DNA from: Bacteroidia bacterium
GTDB lineage: Bacteria > Bacteroidota > Bacteroidia > SXHM01
Assembly (NCBI GenBank): GCA_022072225.1
Contig: JAJVIC010000009.1
Coordinates: 62,001-126,000 of the forward strand
Reading direction: 5' to 3'
DNA length: 64,000 nt
Part shown: positions 1-8,841 of the stretch, in pieces
Layout: the number at the start of each line of letters is the position of its first letter
Numbering within the stretch: the stretch's first letter is position 1
Translations under genes and position numbers: made by a program
Notes under the pieces: model-generated
Databases searched by the model: none
Seen by the model: the letters and a program-made list of their open reading frames with translations, nothing else
What the model was told of the DNA's origin: nothing

Positions 1-1
1 A

Positions 2-1885
2 ACGGTAAGCCAGTCCACTGCCGAAACACTTACCAATTATTCAGCCGACAATGCGCTCGGAAATCCTCAATCGGCAACGCGCGATGTAAGCAATGCAGCC
101 ATTGTTCACCTCAGCTTTGCAAACAACTTTACAGCCGGAACGCTCTATACACTCAGCGTTTCAGGCGTGCAGGATGCTGCCGGAAATACGATGACAGCCT
201 CGCAGCATCCCTTCATCTGGTATTTTCCCCAACGCTACGATGTTGTCTTCAGCGAAGTAATGGCTGACCCGACTCCTTCCGTAGGTTTGCCCGAATATGA
301 ATACACCGAATTGTATAACCGCACCAATGTTCCCATCAATCTCAAAAACTGGAAATATACGTATGGCACTACCACAAAACTGTTGCCCGATGCAGTTATT
401 CTGCCTGACAGCTTTTTGATTTTGGTCAGCGAATCAGCCTTCCCTTCGTTTACTTTTTACGGAAATGCAATAGCAGTTGAAGGGCTTTCAACCACCGCAC
501 TCACTAACGATGGACAGGCACTGCTCCTGCAGGACAGCAGCGGAAACGTTATTCACACCCTTAATTATTCCATTGACTGGTACGGGGATGCTGATAAAGA
601 AGAAGGCGGCTGGTCGCTCGAACAGATTGACCCCGATAATGTATGCGGCAACAACAACAACTGGAAAGCAAGTATTGCACAACTGGGCGGAACACCCGGA
701 AGAACCAATTCCGTAAATGCCTCTAATCCTGATACGGAAGCGCCCATGCCTGAAAGAGTAGGCGTTGCTGACAACACTACTATTACCGTATTTTTTACTG
801 AAAAGTTAGACAGTCTTTTTGCCGTTGATGCCGGCAATTACTTTATTGATAACGGAATCGGAACACCGCTTTCGGCAAGCGTTGCATTTCCCGCAATGAA
901 CATTGTTACACTTTTGCTGCCGCAACCGCTGCAACTGCAAACTACCTATAATTTATTTGTAAGTGCTATACAGGATTGTGCCGGAAACGCCATTACAGAC
1001 AGTATTTCCGTTCGTTTCGCCATTCCCGAATTTCCTGATTCAAATGATATCATCGTTAATGAAATCCTTTTCTATCCTTATGATGAGGGAGTGGATTTTG
1101 TAGAGATTTATAACCGTTCCGAAAAAGTAATAGACCTGAAAACCCTGCGCGTTGCCAACTACGATACAGTTGGTTTGCCTCCCCTTAATCAAAAGGAAAT
1201 TGCTCCGCTCGGCTATCTGCTCTTTCCGGGCGAATACCTTGTTTTAACTACTTCACCCGAAAAGGTGAAGGAACAGTATGCAACAACCAACCCCTCCGGT
1301 TTTGTAAAAGTAGAATCAATGCCTTCCTTTAATATTGACGAAGGTTCGGTTGTTATCAATGACTCACTCGGCAACATCACTGATGTATTGATTTACGATG
1401 AAGCCATGCACATTCCCCTGCTCAATAGTTTTAAAGGTGTTTCGCTCGAACGCATTGCATTTGATCGTTCTTCAGCCGACAGAAGCAACTGGCATTCGGC
1501 CGCGGAAACAGTTGGTTTTGCAACACCTGCTTATCAAAATTCGCAGTTTGATATTCCGCAACCGGAAGATAATCCAATCACCGTTGAACCCGAAATCTTT
1601 TCGCCCGACAACGATGGCTACAACGATGTTATAAATTTCAATTACACCTTTGACACACCCGGTTTTATTGCCAGCATCACTATCTACGATGCGCGCGGAA
1701 GAACAATAAAAAAACTGCTTACCAACGAATTGCTCGGCACTTCCGGAACTGTTTCCTGGAACGGAATAAACGAAAGCAGCGAAAAAGCACGCATTGGTGT
1801 TTATGTTGCGTTTATGGAACTGTTCAACACTTCAGGTGAACAGAAGAAGTATAAGAAGTCGTTTGTGCTGGGCGGAAAACTTTAA
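2..1885 (+). CDS. Surface protein with lamin-tail and Ig-like domains, 5' end outside window
   Basis: The frame is open from the left edge, so the GTG at 167 is internal and the true start lies outside the window. In order, the visible part has the end of a Big_5/SbsA-like Ig domain (YTLSVSGVQDAAGN), a lamin-tail domain (FSEVMADP, then EYTELYNRT), a second Big_5 domain (VFFTEKLDSL to IQDCAGNAI), a second lamin-tail domain (IIVNEILFYP, FVEIYNRSE) and a FlgD/CHU_C-like Ig domain at the C-terminus (FSPDNDGYNDVINF, then GVYVAFMELF). Such modular proteins are typically exported and surface-attached in Bacteroidota, here probably as T9SS cargo (inference). The specific ligand cannot be told. Confidence 0.85.
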   Translation, partial: TVSQSTAETLTNYSADNALGNPQSATRDVSNAAIVHLSFANNFTAGTLYTLSVSGVQDAAGNTMTASQHPFIWYFPQRYDVVFSEVMADPTPSVGLPEYEYTELYNRTNVPINLKNWKYTYGTTTKLLPDAVILPDSFLILVSESAFPSFTFYGNAIAVEGLSTTALTNDGQALLLQDSSGNVIHTLNYSIDWYGDADKEEGGWSLEQIDPDNVCGNNNNWKASIAQLGGTPGRTNSVNASNPDTEAPMPERVGVADNTTITVFFTEKLDSLFAVDAGNYFIDNGIGTPLSASVAFPAMNIVTLLLPQPLQLQTTYNLFVSAIQDCAGNAITDSISVRFAIPEFPDSNDIIVNEILFYPYDEGVDFVEIYNRSEKVIDLKTLRVANYDTVGLPPLNQKEIAPLGYLLFPGEYLVLTTSPEKVKEQYATTNPSGFVKVESMPSFNIDEGSVVINDSLGNITDVLIYDEAMHIPLLNSFKGVSLERIAFDRSSADRSNWHSAAETVGFATPAYQNSQFDIPQPEDNPITVEPEIFSPDNDGYNDVINFNYTFDTPGFIASITIYDARGRTIKKLLTNELLGTSGTVSWNGINESSEKARIGVYVAFMELFNTSGEQKKYKKSFVLGGKL

Positions 1886-1914
1886 AACGTTTACTGTACG
1901 TTTAGCACAGAATA

Positions 1915-3054
1915 CTAATTTTCTACAATCAGCTTCTTTACTACGTTTTTTTGCGAAGAAATAATGTTCACAAAATAAGTTCCGTTATCAAATCCATCAA
2001 CGGGAAAAATAATCTGATTTTTTCCGGCATTGATTTCGGTTTCGTACGAAGCAAAAACCTGTGAGAATATATTGGTAACAGTAATTTTAACCGTCTCCGT
2101 TTTGTTTGCAGCGATTTCAATCGTCAGTTTTTCTGCCGCAGGATTGGGATAAACCAGGGCGTTCTCCAATTTGTTTTCTGTTAATGGAATATCGGTAACA
2201 ACCTCTGCCCAGCAATTGGTAATAGGTGTTGCCGTTGCGCTGTTGCCGCAATAGTTCAGGCCATACATATCTTCCAGCGTACGCAAAACATCGTAGTGGT
2301 CAATGTTCTGATTATAACTTCCGCCAATAAGATTATCACCGATAAATACGGTAAGAATATGATTTAATGATAGCCAGTTGTCTTCATCAAACGTTAAAAT
2401 AAACAAGCTGTTATTAGTTTTTGCCCACTGAATATAAGCATCCATATTCAGCTCAAGCCAGGCATCACCGTTTGAAACAGCTGAAGGCAAAAGCGCAGGA
2501 TCATGCATGTCATTTTCAAGATTGGGAATAACAAAAGATAAAGTAGGCAACTGCGAAAAATCACTCGGAAAATCGGTATATGCTAAATGCAGTGATGAAG
2601 GAATACCGTTGGTAGGCGCATCCATCCAGTTTACCCAGGGCGAATGTTTGCGGGCATACAGTCCGGATGTTTCTCCGTTAAAACCTGTTGAAGGCAAATC
2701 TTCCGAATAGCCTGCAAACGTAAAGTTATTTGCCAGCAGTTCAGCGCCTAAATTACAGGTTGTGAAAGGTTGTCCGTCAGGCATCCCGTCACCCGTTTCA
2801 CCCTGATTATTACCCGAAAACAACATGATGTAATTCGGCTGGCTGGGATGTGTTAATCCGTATGACTCGGTAAAGGTTGCTGCATTTTGATCGGCAACTA
2901 ATGTATTAATGTAGGGAGCGTTGGATGAACCGTGAATTTGCGAGTAACTGTGGTTTTCCAGAACGCAGATAACAACATGGTCGTATTGCGGAATGGTTTG
3001 ACAGAATGCTAAAAAGGGCATCACTAAGAGCGATGCTGTAAGATTAAATTTCAT
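1915..3054 (-). CDS. Secreted phosphoesterase-family protein with T9SS type A sorting domain
   Basis: 379 aa. An N-terminal signal peptide ends near FCQT (residues 1-19). The body matches the phosphoesterase family PF04185 (acid phosphatase/phospholipase C-like): the early ENHSY motif near residue 33 and a THPSQPNYI stretch with LFSG shortly after are characteristic, and FTFDED lies further on. The last ~80 residues (VYPNPAAEKLTIEI to VKKLIVEN) form a type A T9SS C-terminal domain, so the enzyme is probably exported and anchored or released. It should cleave phosphate mono- or diesters; the substrate is not evident. It is convergent with the upstream surface-protein gene. Confidence 0.85.
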   Translation of the reverse strand: MKFNLTASLLVMPFLAFCQTIPQYDHVVICVLENHSYSQIHGSSNAPYINTLVADQNAATFTESYGLTHPSQPNYIMLFSGNNQGETGDGMPDGQPFTTCNLGAELLANNFTFAGYSEDLPSTGFNGETSGLYARKHSPWVNWMDAPTNGIPSSLHLAYTDFPSDFSQLPTLSFVIPNLENDMHDPALLPSAVSNGDAWLELNMDAYIQWAKTNNSLFILTFDEDNWLSLNHILTVFIGDNLIGGSYNQNIDHYDVLRTLEDMYGLNYCGNSATATPITNCWAEVVTDIPLTENKLENALVYPNPAAEKLTIEIAANKTETVKITVTNIFSQVFASYETEINAGKNQIIFPVDGFDNGTYFVNIISSQKNVVKKLIVEN

Positions 3055-3064
3055 GTAAGCGCAT

Positions 3065-3940
3065 TTAAAGTAATGACGACAAAAATACGATAAGCCACTG
3101 AATAATCATGGTGCTTTCAATACCCAGTGAATAAAAGAGTTCTTTGCGTTGGCTGTTAATTAATACGATAAGGCTTGCTGTTATTAATGTAGAAATTAAC
3201 AATGCACAGAATTCGTTCAGATTACAAAAGCCAAGGTGGTATCGAATAAATGAACCGGCCGTAAATACAAGCAGCAGAATTAGCGAAAAGTATTTTGACT
3301 TTTCAGTTCCAAAATGCGAAGGAATAGTTGCCACCTGTTTATCGCTGTCATAAGCCATATCGCGTATGTCAAAAGGAATAGTAATGGCGAAAATAAAAAC
3401 AGCGCGCGAGAAGAACAGCAGAAAATTTTTAAGATGAAACAATTCTGCTAAACTGCTCTGTTCCACAAGTGGTAATCCAACCGTGAAGGTTGCCCACACC
3501 CATGCTACCAAAAATATTTTAACAAACGGAAGCTCGCGCAGGCGTATTGTTTTTATACCCGGCAGCTTAACAGGAACTGCGTATCCCAGTGCAAATAATC
3601 CCGGAACGAGTAAAAAAATTAAAGTTTCTTTTTTAAGAGCGGTAAGCTCTGCAACAGTAACTATAAGCGACAGCACAGCAAATGCCCATATAAATTTTTC
3701 GTGTTTCACAATCCAGTTGTGCCGTACCGAGCGAAAAGCCGAAGTTTTTAAACTCTTCATCCCTTCAATCAGGTTAAGGTTATAAACCAGCAGTGTGGAA
3801 AAAAATACAAATACCAGCAGGTGTAAATCACCGCTGCTTAATTTTTTTTCAAGTTGCGTTAAATGAGTTAAACCAACCGAAGAAAATGCAATTAAAAAAT
3901 TTCCGAAAACAAAGTAGTATATGGGTTTGCGCAGCAGCAT
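3065..3940 (-). CDS. UbiA-like prenyltransferase-family membrane protein
   Basis: Hydrophobic protein with about eight predicted membrane segments. The second Asp-rich motif of UbiA enzymes is present near residue 190 (FDIRDMAYDSD), but at the position of the usual first motif (NDxxDxxxD) the sequence is YNLNLIEG, without aspartates. UbiA enzymes transfer prenyl chains to aromatic acceptors in the membrane, but the missing first motif makes activity uncertain. I take the ATG at 3940, not the TTG at 3964: the ATG overlaps the TAA of the preceding gene as TAATG, suggesting translational coupling. Confidence 0.65.
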   Translation of the reverse strand: MLLRKPIYYFVFGNFLIAFSSVGLTHLTQLEKKLSSGDLHLLVFVFFSTLLVYNLNLIEGMKSLKTSAFRSVRHNWIVKHEKFIWAFAVLSLIVTVAELTALKKETLIFLLVPGLFALGYAVPVKLPGIKTIRLRELPFVKIFLVAWVWATFTVGLPLVEQSSLAELFHLKNFLLFFSRAVFIFAITIPFDIRDMAYDSDKQVATIPSHFGTEKSKYFSLILLLVFTAGSFIRYHLGFCNLNEFCALLISTLITASLIVLINSQRKELFYSLGIESTMIIQWLIVFLSSLL

Positions 3941-4578
3941 TAAAAACCGCGGAATATGGCCCAATAAATAGGAATGCCAACAGCAAGCCCGATTAAACCA
4001 CCTTCAGCTGCCGCTATTATTTTTCGTTTACGGGCAGACTTTTTATATCCTTCTAAATAATTTTCGTCAAGTATATATTCGGGGTGTGCTATTTTTGTTT
4101 CATCAGGTTTTTGTTTGGTAGTACCCAGTACTATTATATAAGTAGCAGGGGCAATAGGCCCGAAAAATGCTCCCAGGCCTGAGCCCACAGTACTGATACC
4201 GGCCGAGGTAAGCAGCGCTGTCGTTTTCTTCGCTTTCATTCCGTCCTGTCTTCCGTAAATGTATCTGCGCATTTCTTCCACACTTAAATCTATTTCAGGC
4301 TCTACTACATCGGTTACTAAAAAACCCAGAGTATCGGGGCTGTAAATTATTTCTTCTCTGCCGTCAAGATAAGTAATGCTGAATACATTTTCCTTACGAA
4401 ATTTCTTCTCTGCTTTTTTGTTGGGCTTATGGTAAACAATATTGTATTCATCAATTTTTATGACAGTAACTTCTTTCTCTTTCCCGGTGGTAAAAAGCAC
4501 TTTATCCTGCGCAAATCCGAATAATGGCAGCACAAATAAATGTATGAGTAAATATTTTACGGGTTTGTTGAATTGCAT
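3940..4578 (-). CDS. Uncharacterised exported protein
   Basis: 212 aa from the ATG at 4578 (a TTG three codons upstream is less likely). The N-terminus looks like a signal peptide ending near FGFAQ. The middle is a small beta-rich region (VTVIKIDEYNIVYHKP, ENVFSITYLDGR) of the type seen in exported Bacteroidota proteins that monitor or bind small ligands. Two glycine-rich hydrophobic segments follow (SAGISTVGSGLGAFFGP and GGLIGLAVGIPIYWAIF), probably membrane-inserted. I do not recognise a named family. It is coupled to the following UbiA-like gene through TAATG, so the two likely share a transcript. Confidence 0.7.
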   Translation of the reverse strand: MQFNKPVKYLLIHLFVLPLFGFAQDKVLFTTGKEKEVTVIKIDEYNIVYHKPNKKAEKKFRKENVFSITYLDGREEIIYSPDTLGFLVTDVVEPEIDLSVEEMRRYIYGRQDGMKAKKTTALLTSAGISTVGSGLGAFFGPIAPATYIIVLGTTKQKPDETKIAHPEYILDENYLEGYKKSARKRKIIAAAEGGLIGLAVGIPIYWAIFRGF

Positions 4579-4653
4579 TTCAGGCAATAAAGGTGTGCAA
4601 TTTTTTTAAATCAGGTTTAATATTCACAACAATTCCTGTTCACATAAATAATC

Positions 4654-4661
4654 TACTTTCG
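4654..4661 (+). promoter_or_regulatory. Candidate -7 box for the DUF5686 gene
   Basis: TACTTTCG, seven of eight matches to the Bacteroidota -7 consensus TAnnTTTG, 13 nt before the ATG. No clear TTTG at the expected -33 position. Confidence 0.4.
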
Positions 4662-4674
4662 CCTGAATTTTAAA

Positions 4675-7200
4675 ATGAGCCTGAAAAGTTCTCTTCTTTT
4701 GATTGTGTTTATGCTGATATTCTCGGCAGAATTTCCGGTGTTTGCACAAATGATAACACTAAGCGGAAAAGTAACCGATGCAAAAACAGGTGAAGCCATT
4801 CCCTTTGCCAATGTTACCATTGTCGGAAAATTTGTAGGTGCTCCTACTGATACAGCAGGGTTTTATTCCTTTCAGGCACCTAAGAAAACCGACAGCTTGC
4901 AGGTTTCGTCTATCGGTTATACAACCGTAAAGAAACCTGTGATCGAAGGAGTTTCGCAAACCATTGATTTTGAATTATCATTTAATGAAGTTGCTTTGGG
5001 TGAAGTGGTAATTAATCCCGGAGAAAACCCTGCTGATGTACTTTTCAGGCAAATGATTTCGGTGAAGGAAAAGCACAATATCAAAAACTACAAAAGCCTG
5101 AGCTACGAAGCCTACACTAAATATGAAGTGGATTTGGATAATGTTAGCGACAAAAGTTTAGACAAGAATTTATTACTCTCGCAATTTCCTATGCTGAAAG
5201 GTTATTTAGATACTGTTACCGAGAAAGGGTCGTCTATTTTGCCGATGTTTTTTATTGAAAACATTTCTGATAATTATTCAACAACCAATCCCGACCGTGT
5301 TATTGAAAAAATGAAAGGCGTGAAAATGTCTGGACTCGATAAGCAGGATTTTGTCACTGAACTTTTAAGCAATGTAAATCAGAATGTAAATATTTATGAA
5401 AATATGATTACCGTTTTGGGTAAGAATTTTGTGAGCCCCGTTGCTGATTACGGACTAAGTGTTTACAAATATTACCTGAATTTTTACGATACACTTTATG
5501 TAAACGGTGAGCCGCATCTGGAAATGGAATTTAAGCCCAAACGCAGAGGCGAGAATACTTTTAAAGGCAAAATGCTGGTGAATATTAAATCCTTCGCTGT
5601 GCGTAGCATTGAGGCATCACTTTCAGATAACGTAAACATTGGCTTTGTGCAGGATATCAGTTTTCAGCACGATTACAGTTTTGTGGAATACAGTGACACA
5701 TCCGGAAATAAACAACAAGCCTGGGTTCCGCAACGCGAAAAACTGAAAATAAAATTTACCAGCAGTTTTGTGAAAGACGCAAAACTGATTGGAAAGAAAA
5801 CAAAAAGCTTTAAAAAATTTGTAGTAAATACTCCTTTGAGCGATACGGTATTTTCAGTGTATAAAACCACTGAAATTAACGAAGAGGTTTACCATAAAGA
5901 TGATGCATTCTGGGAAGAAATGCGCCACGATACCCTGCAAAAAACAGAGGCAGGAATTTATGAAATGGTGGATAGCCTTAAACATACCAGGCGTTTCAGA
6001 TTACTTCGTTATGTGGCCATGACTCTTACAACAGGTTATGCGCGGATTGGGCCAAAACTCGGATTGGGCCATGTTGCCGGTATTGTTAGCGGCAATCAGG
6101 TTGAGAAAGTGCGTTTCAAACTTGGTTTTCAGACTACAGATAAATTCAGTCAGCGTGTTCAGCTCGAAGGACATATTGCTTACGGAGTAAAAGACGACCG
6201 TTTTAAATATGGATTGAAAACGCAATTTATTGTTGCTAAAAAACCCTGGAATAAAATCACAATCAGCGGAAAAAGTGATATTGATTTTGCCAGCCGATAT
6301 GCCGAAGAAATCCTGGACCGTGATAATGTTACAACATTTCTTCCCCGTGGAGTTGGCCAGCGCTTATATAATGTTGCAGAAGGAAAAATTGTTTACGACC
6401 GTGAATTTCACAAAGACCTGATGACCTATTTTACGGTAAATTACAAAATCTTAAAGCCGCTCTTTGATTTCGGATATGTTCAGAACGGTGTTGTAAAAAA
6501 AGACATCACAGTTTCAGAAGCTTCAATTGGCATTCGCTATCAGCGCGGTTCACGTAATCTTCCAGGAACATTTAACCGCGATGCAGAAGCCAATAAATTT
6601 TTTGCCCAGTTCCGAAAGAAGAATGAATTTCCGGTTATGTTTCTACGCTATACGTATGGTGCTAAAAATGTATTGAACAGCAATTTTGAGTATCATGATA
6701 TTTCTGCCGGGTTGCAGGGCGATTTTCAGGTAACACCTAAGATGTCATTTTATTACAATGTGTGGGCAGGTAAAATTTTTGGAAAACTTCCTTTTCTGTT
6801 GCTTAAAAATCCGGAAGGAAATTTTTCCTACACCCACAACAAGTACTTCTTTAACAACATGAATTTACTCGAGTTCTCAGCCGATGAATACATAAGTCTC
6901 AACTTTCAGTATTTCTTCGGAGGTTTGTTGTTAGATAAAATTCCGCTGATTAAAAAACTAAAGTGGCGCGAATTGGTAACCGCCAACATTTTTTACGGAA
7001 ACATGAGTGTTGCCAATCGCAATTTCAACCACTTGAATACGATTGATTATGCTTATCCCATCCCATATGTGGAAGCAGGAGTTGGGGTGGAAAATATTTT
7101 CAAATTTATTCGCCTTGATTGCATTTGGCGATTAACACACACCGATAAGGCAGACATTATTGAATTCAGTCCTTACCTGAGTTTTTATATCAAAATCTGA
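4675..7200 (+). CDS. DUF5686/CarboxypepD_reg-like outer-membrane protein
   Basis: 841 aa. Signal peptide to about residue 25 (PVFAQ). Residues ~27-105 are a carboxypeptidase-regulatory-like beta sandwich (LSGKVTDAKTGEAIPFANV), the N-terminal domain common on Bacteroidota outer-membrane transporters. The rest matches the DUF5686 layout, with a long beta-rich body that ends in aromatic strands typical of an outer-membrane barrel (FSPYLSFYIKI). There is no TonB-dependent receptor plug. Function unknown; transport or surface assembly in the outer membrane is the best guess. It ends one base before the convergent DUF1761 gene. Confidence 0.85.
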   Translation: MSLKSSLLLIVFMLIFSAEFPVFAQMITLSGKVTDAKTGEAIPFANVTIVGKFVGAPTDTAGFYSFQAPKKTDSLQVSSIGYTTVKKPVIEGVSQTIDFELSFNEVALGEVVINPGENPADVLFRQMISVKEKHNIKNYKSLSYEAYTKYEVDLDNVSDKSLDKNLLLSQFPMLKGYLDTVTEKGSSILPMFFIENISDNYSTTNPDRVIEKMKGVKMSGLDKQDFVTELLSNVNQNVNIYENMITVLGKNFVSPVADYGLSVYKYYLNFYDTLYVNGEPHLEMEFKPKRRGENTFKGKMLVNIKSFAVRSIEASLSDNVNIGFVQDISFQHDYSFVEYSDTSGNKQQAWVPQREKLKIKFTSSFVKDAKLIGKKTKSFKKFVVNTPLSDTVFSVYKTTEINEEVYHKDDAFWEEMRHDTLQKTEAGIYEMVDSLKHTRRFRLLRYVAMTLTTGYARIGPKLGLGHVAGIVSGNQVEKVRFKLGFQTTDKFSQRVQLEGHIAYGVKDDRFKYGLKTQFIVAKKPWNKITISGKSDIDFASRYAEEILDRDNVTTFLPRGVGQRLYNVAEGKIVYDREFHKDLMTYFTVNYKILKPLFDFGYVQNGVVKKDITVSEASIGIRYQRGSRNLPGTFNRDAEANKFFAQFRKKNEFPVMFLRYTYGAKNVLNSNFEYHDISAGLQGDFQVTPKMSFYYNVWAGKIFGKLPFLLLKNPEGNFSYTHNKYFFNNMNLLEFSADEYISLNFQYFFGGLLLDKIPLIKKLKWRELVTANIFYGNMSVANRNFNHLNTIDYAYPIPYVEAGVGVENIFKFIRLDCIWRLTHTDKADIIEFSPYLSFYIKI

Positions 7201-7695
7201 TTATTCCCAGCCGCAAACAATTGCGCCCATAATTACAAAGCAGAGCGTCCAGTATCCTGCATTTATAAAAATGAATTTCCACGACTTGCGCTCAAACAAA
7301 GCATTAATGGCAAAAATCGGGAAAATGAAAAAGATACCAGAAAGCAAACCGTGAAGAGCACCATGTTGAAAGGTGCGGAATTTACCGCCAAATTCAGCCA
7401 TCAGTTCATTCATTCTGTTATTAGCTGCGCTTCCCGGTGTATACAGATTTGGATCATCGGCAAGCAGTGAACCGATCGCCATCTGGTGAATAGTAAGAAA
7501 CTGCATGGAAAATGCAACGAAAAAACTGAACACAAATGTAAGTCCGAAAATCAGGGCCATGTTAGCTCCTTTCATGGTTTCTTCCGTAAGTCCTGCTTCT
7601 TTCATCCAGGTATTGCCCAATGTTTTTGGGTTATACCAAACAAATCCGATGATAAGGGGAACAAAAGTTGCCGCAAGAATAGATAGCCAATTCAT
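7201..7695 (-). CDS. DUF1761 family membrane protein
   Basis: 164 aa with four hydrophobic segments. The N-terminal pattern LAATFVPLIIGFVWYNPKTLGNTWMKEAG is shortened here to its keys: FVWY, then W before a KEAG turn; this arrangement is typical of DUF1761 proteins. Function is unknown for the family. It is a single gene, convergent with the DUF5686 gene and divergent from pdhA, with its own promoter. Confidence 0.8.
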   Translation of the reverse strand: MNWLSILAATFVPLIIGFVWYNPKTLGNTWMKEAGLTEETMKGANMALIFGLTFVFSFFVAFSMQFLTIHQMAIGSLLADDPNLYTPGSAANNRMNELMAEFGGKFRTFQHGALHGLLSGIFFIFPIFAINALFERKSWKFIFINAGYWTLCFVIMGAIVCGWE

Positions 7696-7719
7696 AGTTT
7701 AAAGTTTTAGGGGTTTGCC

Positions 7720-7748
7720 CAAAGGTAAAGCCTTTTTTTTCAAACCAA
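7720..7748 (-). promoter_or_regulatory. Promoter of the DUF1761 gene
   Basis: On the minus strand, TTG at 7748-7746 is followed after 18 nt by TACCTTTG at 7727-7720. This fits the Bacteroidota -33/-7 pattern, 24 nt before the start codon. Confidence 0.55.
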
Positions 7749-7778
7749 CAACTATTGATTCAAATCACAGGAAGTGCA

Positions 7779-7809
7779 TTTGGTATGGCTTTTACTTTTG
7801 CTACTTTTG
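7779..7809 (+). promoter_or_regulatory. Promoter of the pyruvate dehydrogenase E1 alpha gene
   Basis: TTTG at 7779-7782, a 19-nt spacer, then TACTTTTG at 7802-7809, a full match to TTTG-N19-TAnnTTTG. A second TACTTTTG sits directly before it at 7793-7800. The box ends 20 nt before the ATG at 7830, which rules against the upstream TTG at 7755 as translation start. Confidence 0.75.
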
Positions 7810-7829
7810 CGCGGACAAAATCACAGGCA

Positions 7830-8825
7830 ATGGCAAACACAAAGTTCAGTAAGGAAACCTATTTATACTGGTATGAAACCATGCTGCTTTACCGCAAGTT
7901 TGAAGAAAAGGCAGGACAACTTTACATTCAGCAAAAGATAAAGGGTTTTTGTCATTTATACATAGGTCAGGAAGCTTTAGTTGCCGGTGCAACAAGCGCA
8001 ACTCAACCATCCGACAATGTGATTACCGCTTACCGCGACCATGTTCATCCCATTGCAAAAGGTGTTTCGCCAAACGCAATTATGGCTGAGCTTTTCGGAA
8101 AAATAACAGGCTGTTCAAAAGGCAAAGGCGGGAGCATGCACATGTTCTCTAAACAGCATCGCTTCTTTGGCGGACACGGAATTGTGGGCGGACAAATTCC
8201 GCTGGGTGCAGGAATTGCTTTCGCGGAAAAATATAACGGAACAAAAAACGTAACGCTTTGCTATATGGGCGATGGCGCTGTACACCAGGGAGCATTTCAC
8301 GAAACGCTGAACATGGCAATGTTGTGGAAATTGCCGGTTATTTTTATAATTGAAAACAACCAATACGCCATGGGAACAGCGGTGCATCGCAGCAGCAGCG
8401 TTACCGATTTATACAAGCTGGGATTAGCTTACGGAATTCCTTCGTATGAGGTGGACGGAATGGTTTGTGAAGATGTGCATGATGCAGTTGAAGCAGCCGC
8501 AGAAGCTGCACGAAAAGGTAATGGCCCAACCTTATTGGAGATGAAAACCTATCGCTATAAAGGTCATAGTATGAGCGACCCGCAAAAGTATCGCACGAAA
8601 GAGGAAGTAGAGGTGTACAAAGCCCAAGACCCTATTCAGCGTGTACTCGCAACAATTGCTAAAAACAAATTTGCAACTGATACCGAGTTGGAAGAAATCA
8701 ATGCACGTGTTAACGCGCAAGTGGAGGAATCGGTAAAATTTGCTGAAGAATCGCCTTTCCCTGATGCTTCTGAGCTATTTAAAGATATTTATGAACAGGA
8801 AGATTATCCATTCCTGAGAGATTAA
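7830..8825 (+). CDS. pdhA: Pyruvate dehydrogenase E1 component, alpha subunit
   Basis: 331 aa from the ATG at 7830. It matches the E1 alpha family throughout: YRKFEEKAGQLY near the N-terminus, GFCHLYIGQEA, the thiamine diphosphate motif GDGAVHQGAFHE...ENN, the phosphorylation-loop region YRYKGHSMSDPQ, and the usual ~330-residue length. With E1 beta it decarboxylates pyruvate and passes the acetyl group to the lipoyl domain of E2, in the cytoplasm. The E1 beta gene is 1.5 kb away on the opposite strand beyond glyS, so the subunits are not co-transcribed. E2 and E3 are not in the window. Confidence 0.93.
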   Translation: MANTKFSKETYLYWYETMLLYRKFEEKAGQLYIQQKIKGFCHLYIGQEALVAGATSATQPSDNVITAYRDHVHPIAKGVSPNAIMAELFGKITGCSKGKGGSMHMFSKQHRFFGGHGIVGGQIPLGAGIAFAEKYNGTKNVTLCYMGDGAVHQGAFHETLNMAMLWKLPVIFIIENNQYAMGTAVHRSSSVTDLYKLGLAYGIPSYEVDGMVCEDVHDAVEAAAEAARKGNGPTLLEMKTYRYKGHSMSDPQKYRTKEEVEVYKAQDPIQRVLATIAKNKFATDTELEEINARVNAQVEESVKFAEESPFPDASELFKDIYEQEDYPFLRD

Positions 8826-8841
8826 TAACGAGAGAATTTAT

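Noticed and set aside
7755-7829. Upstream extension of E1 alpha
   Set aside because: The extension covers the promoter boxes and adds residues not found in the family; the ATG at 7830 gives a normal N-terminus.
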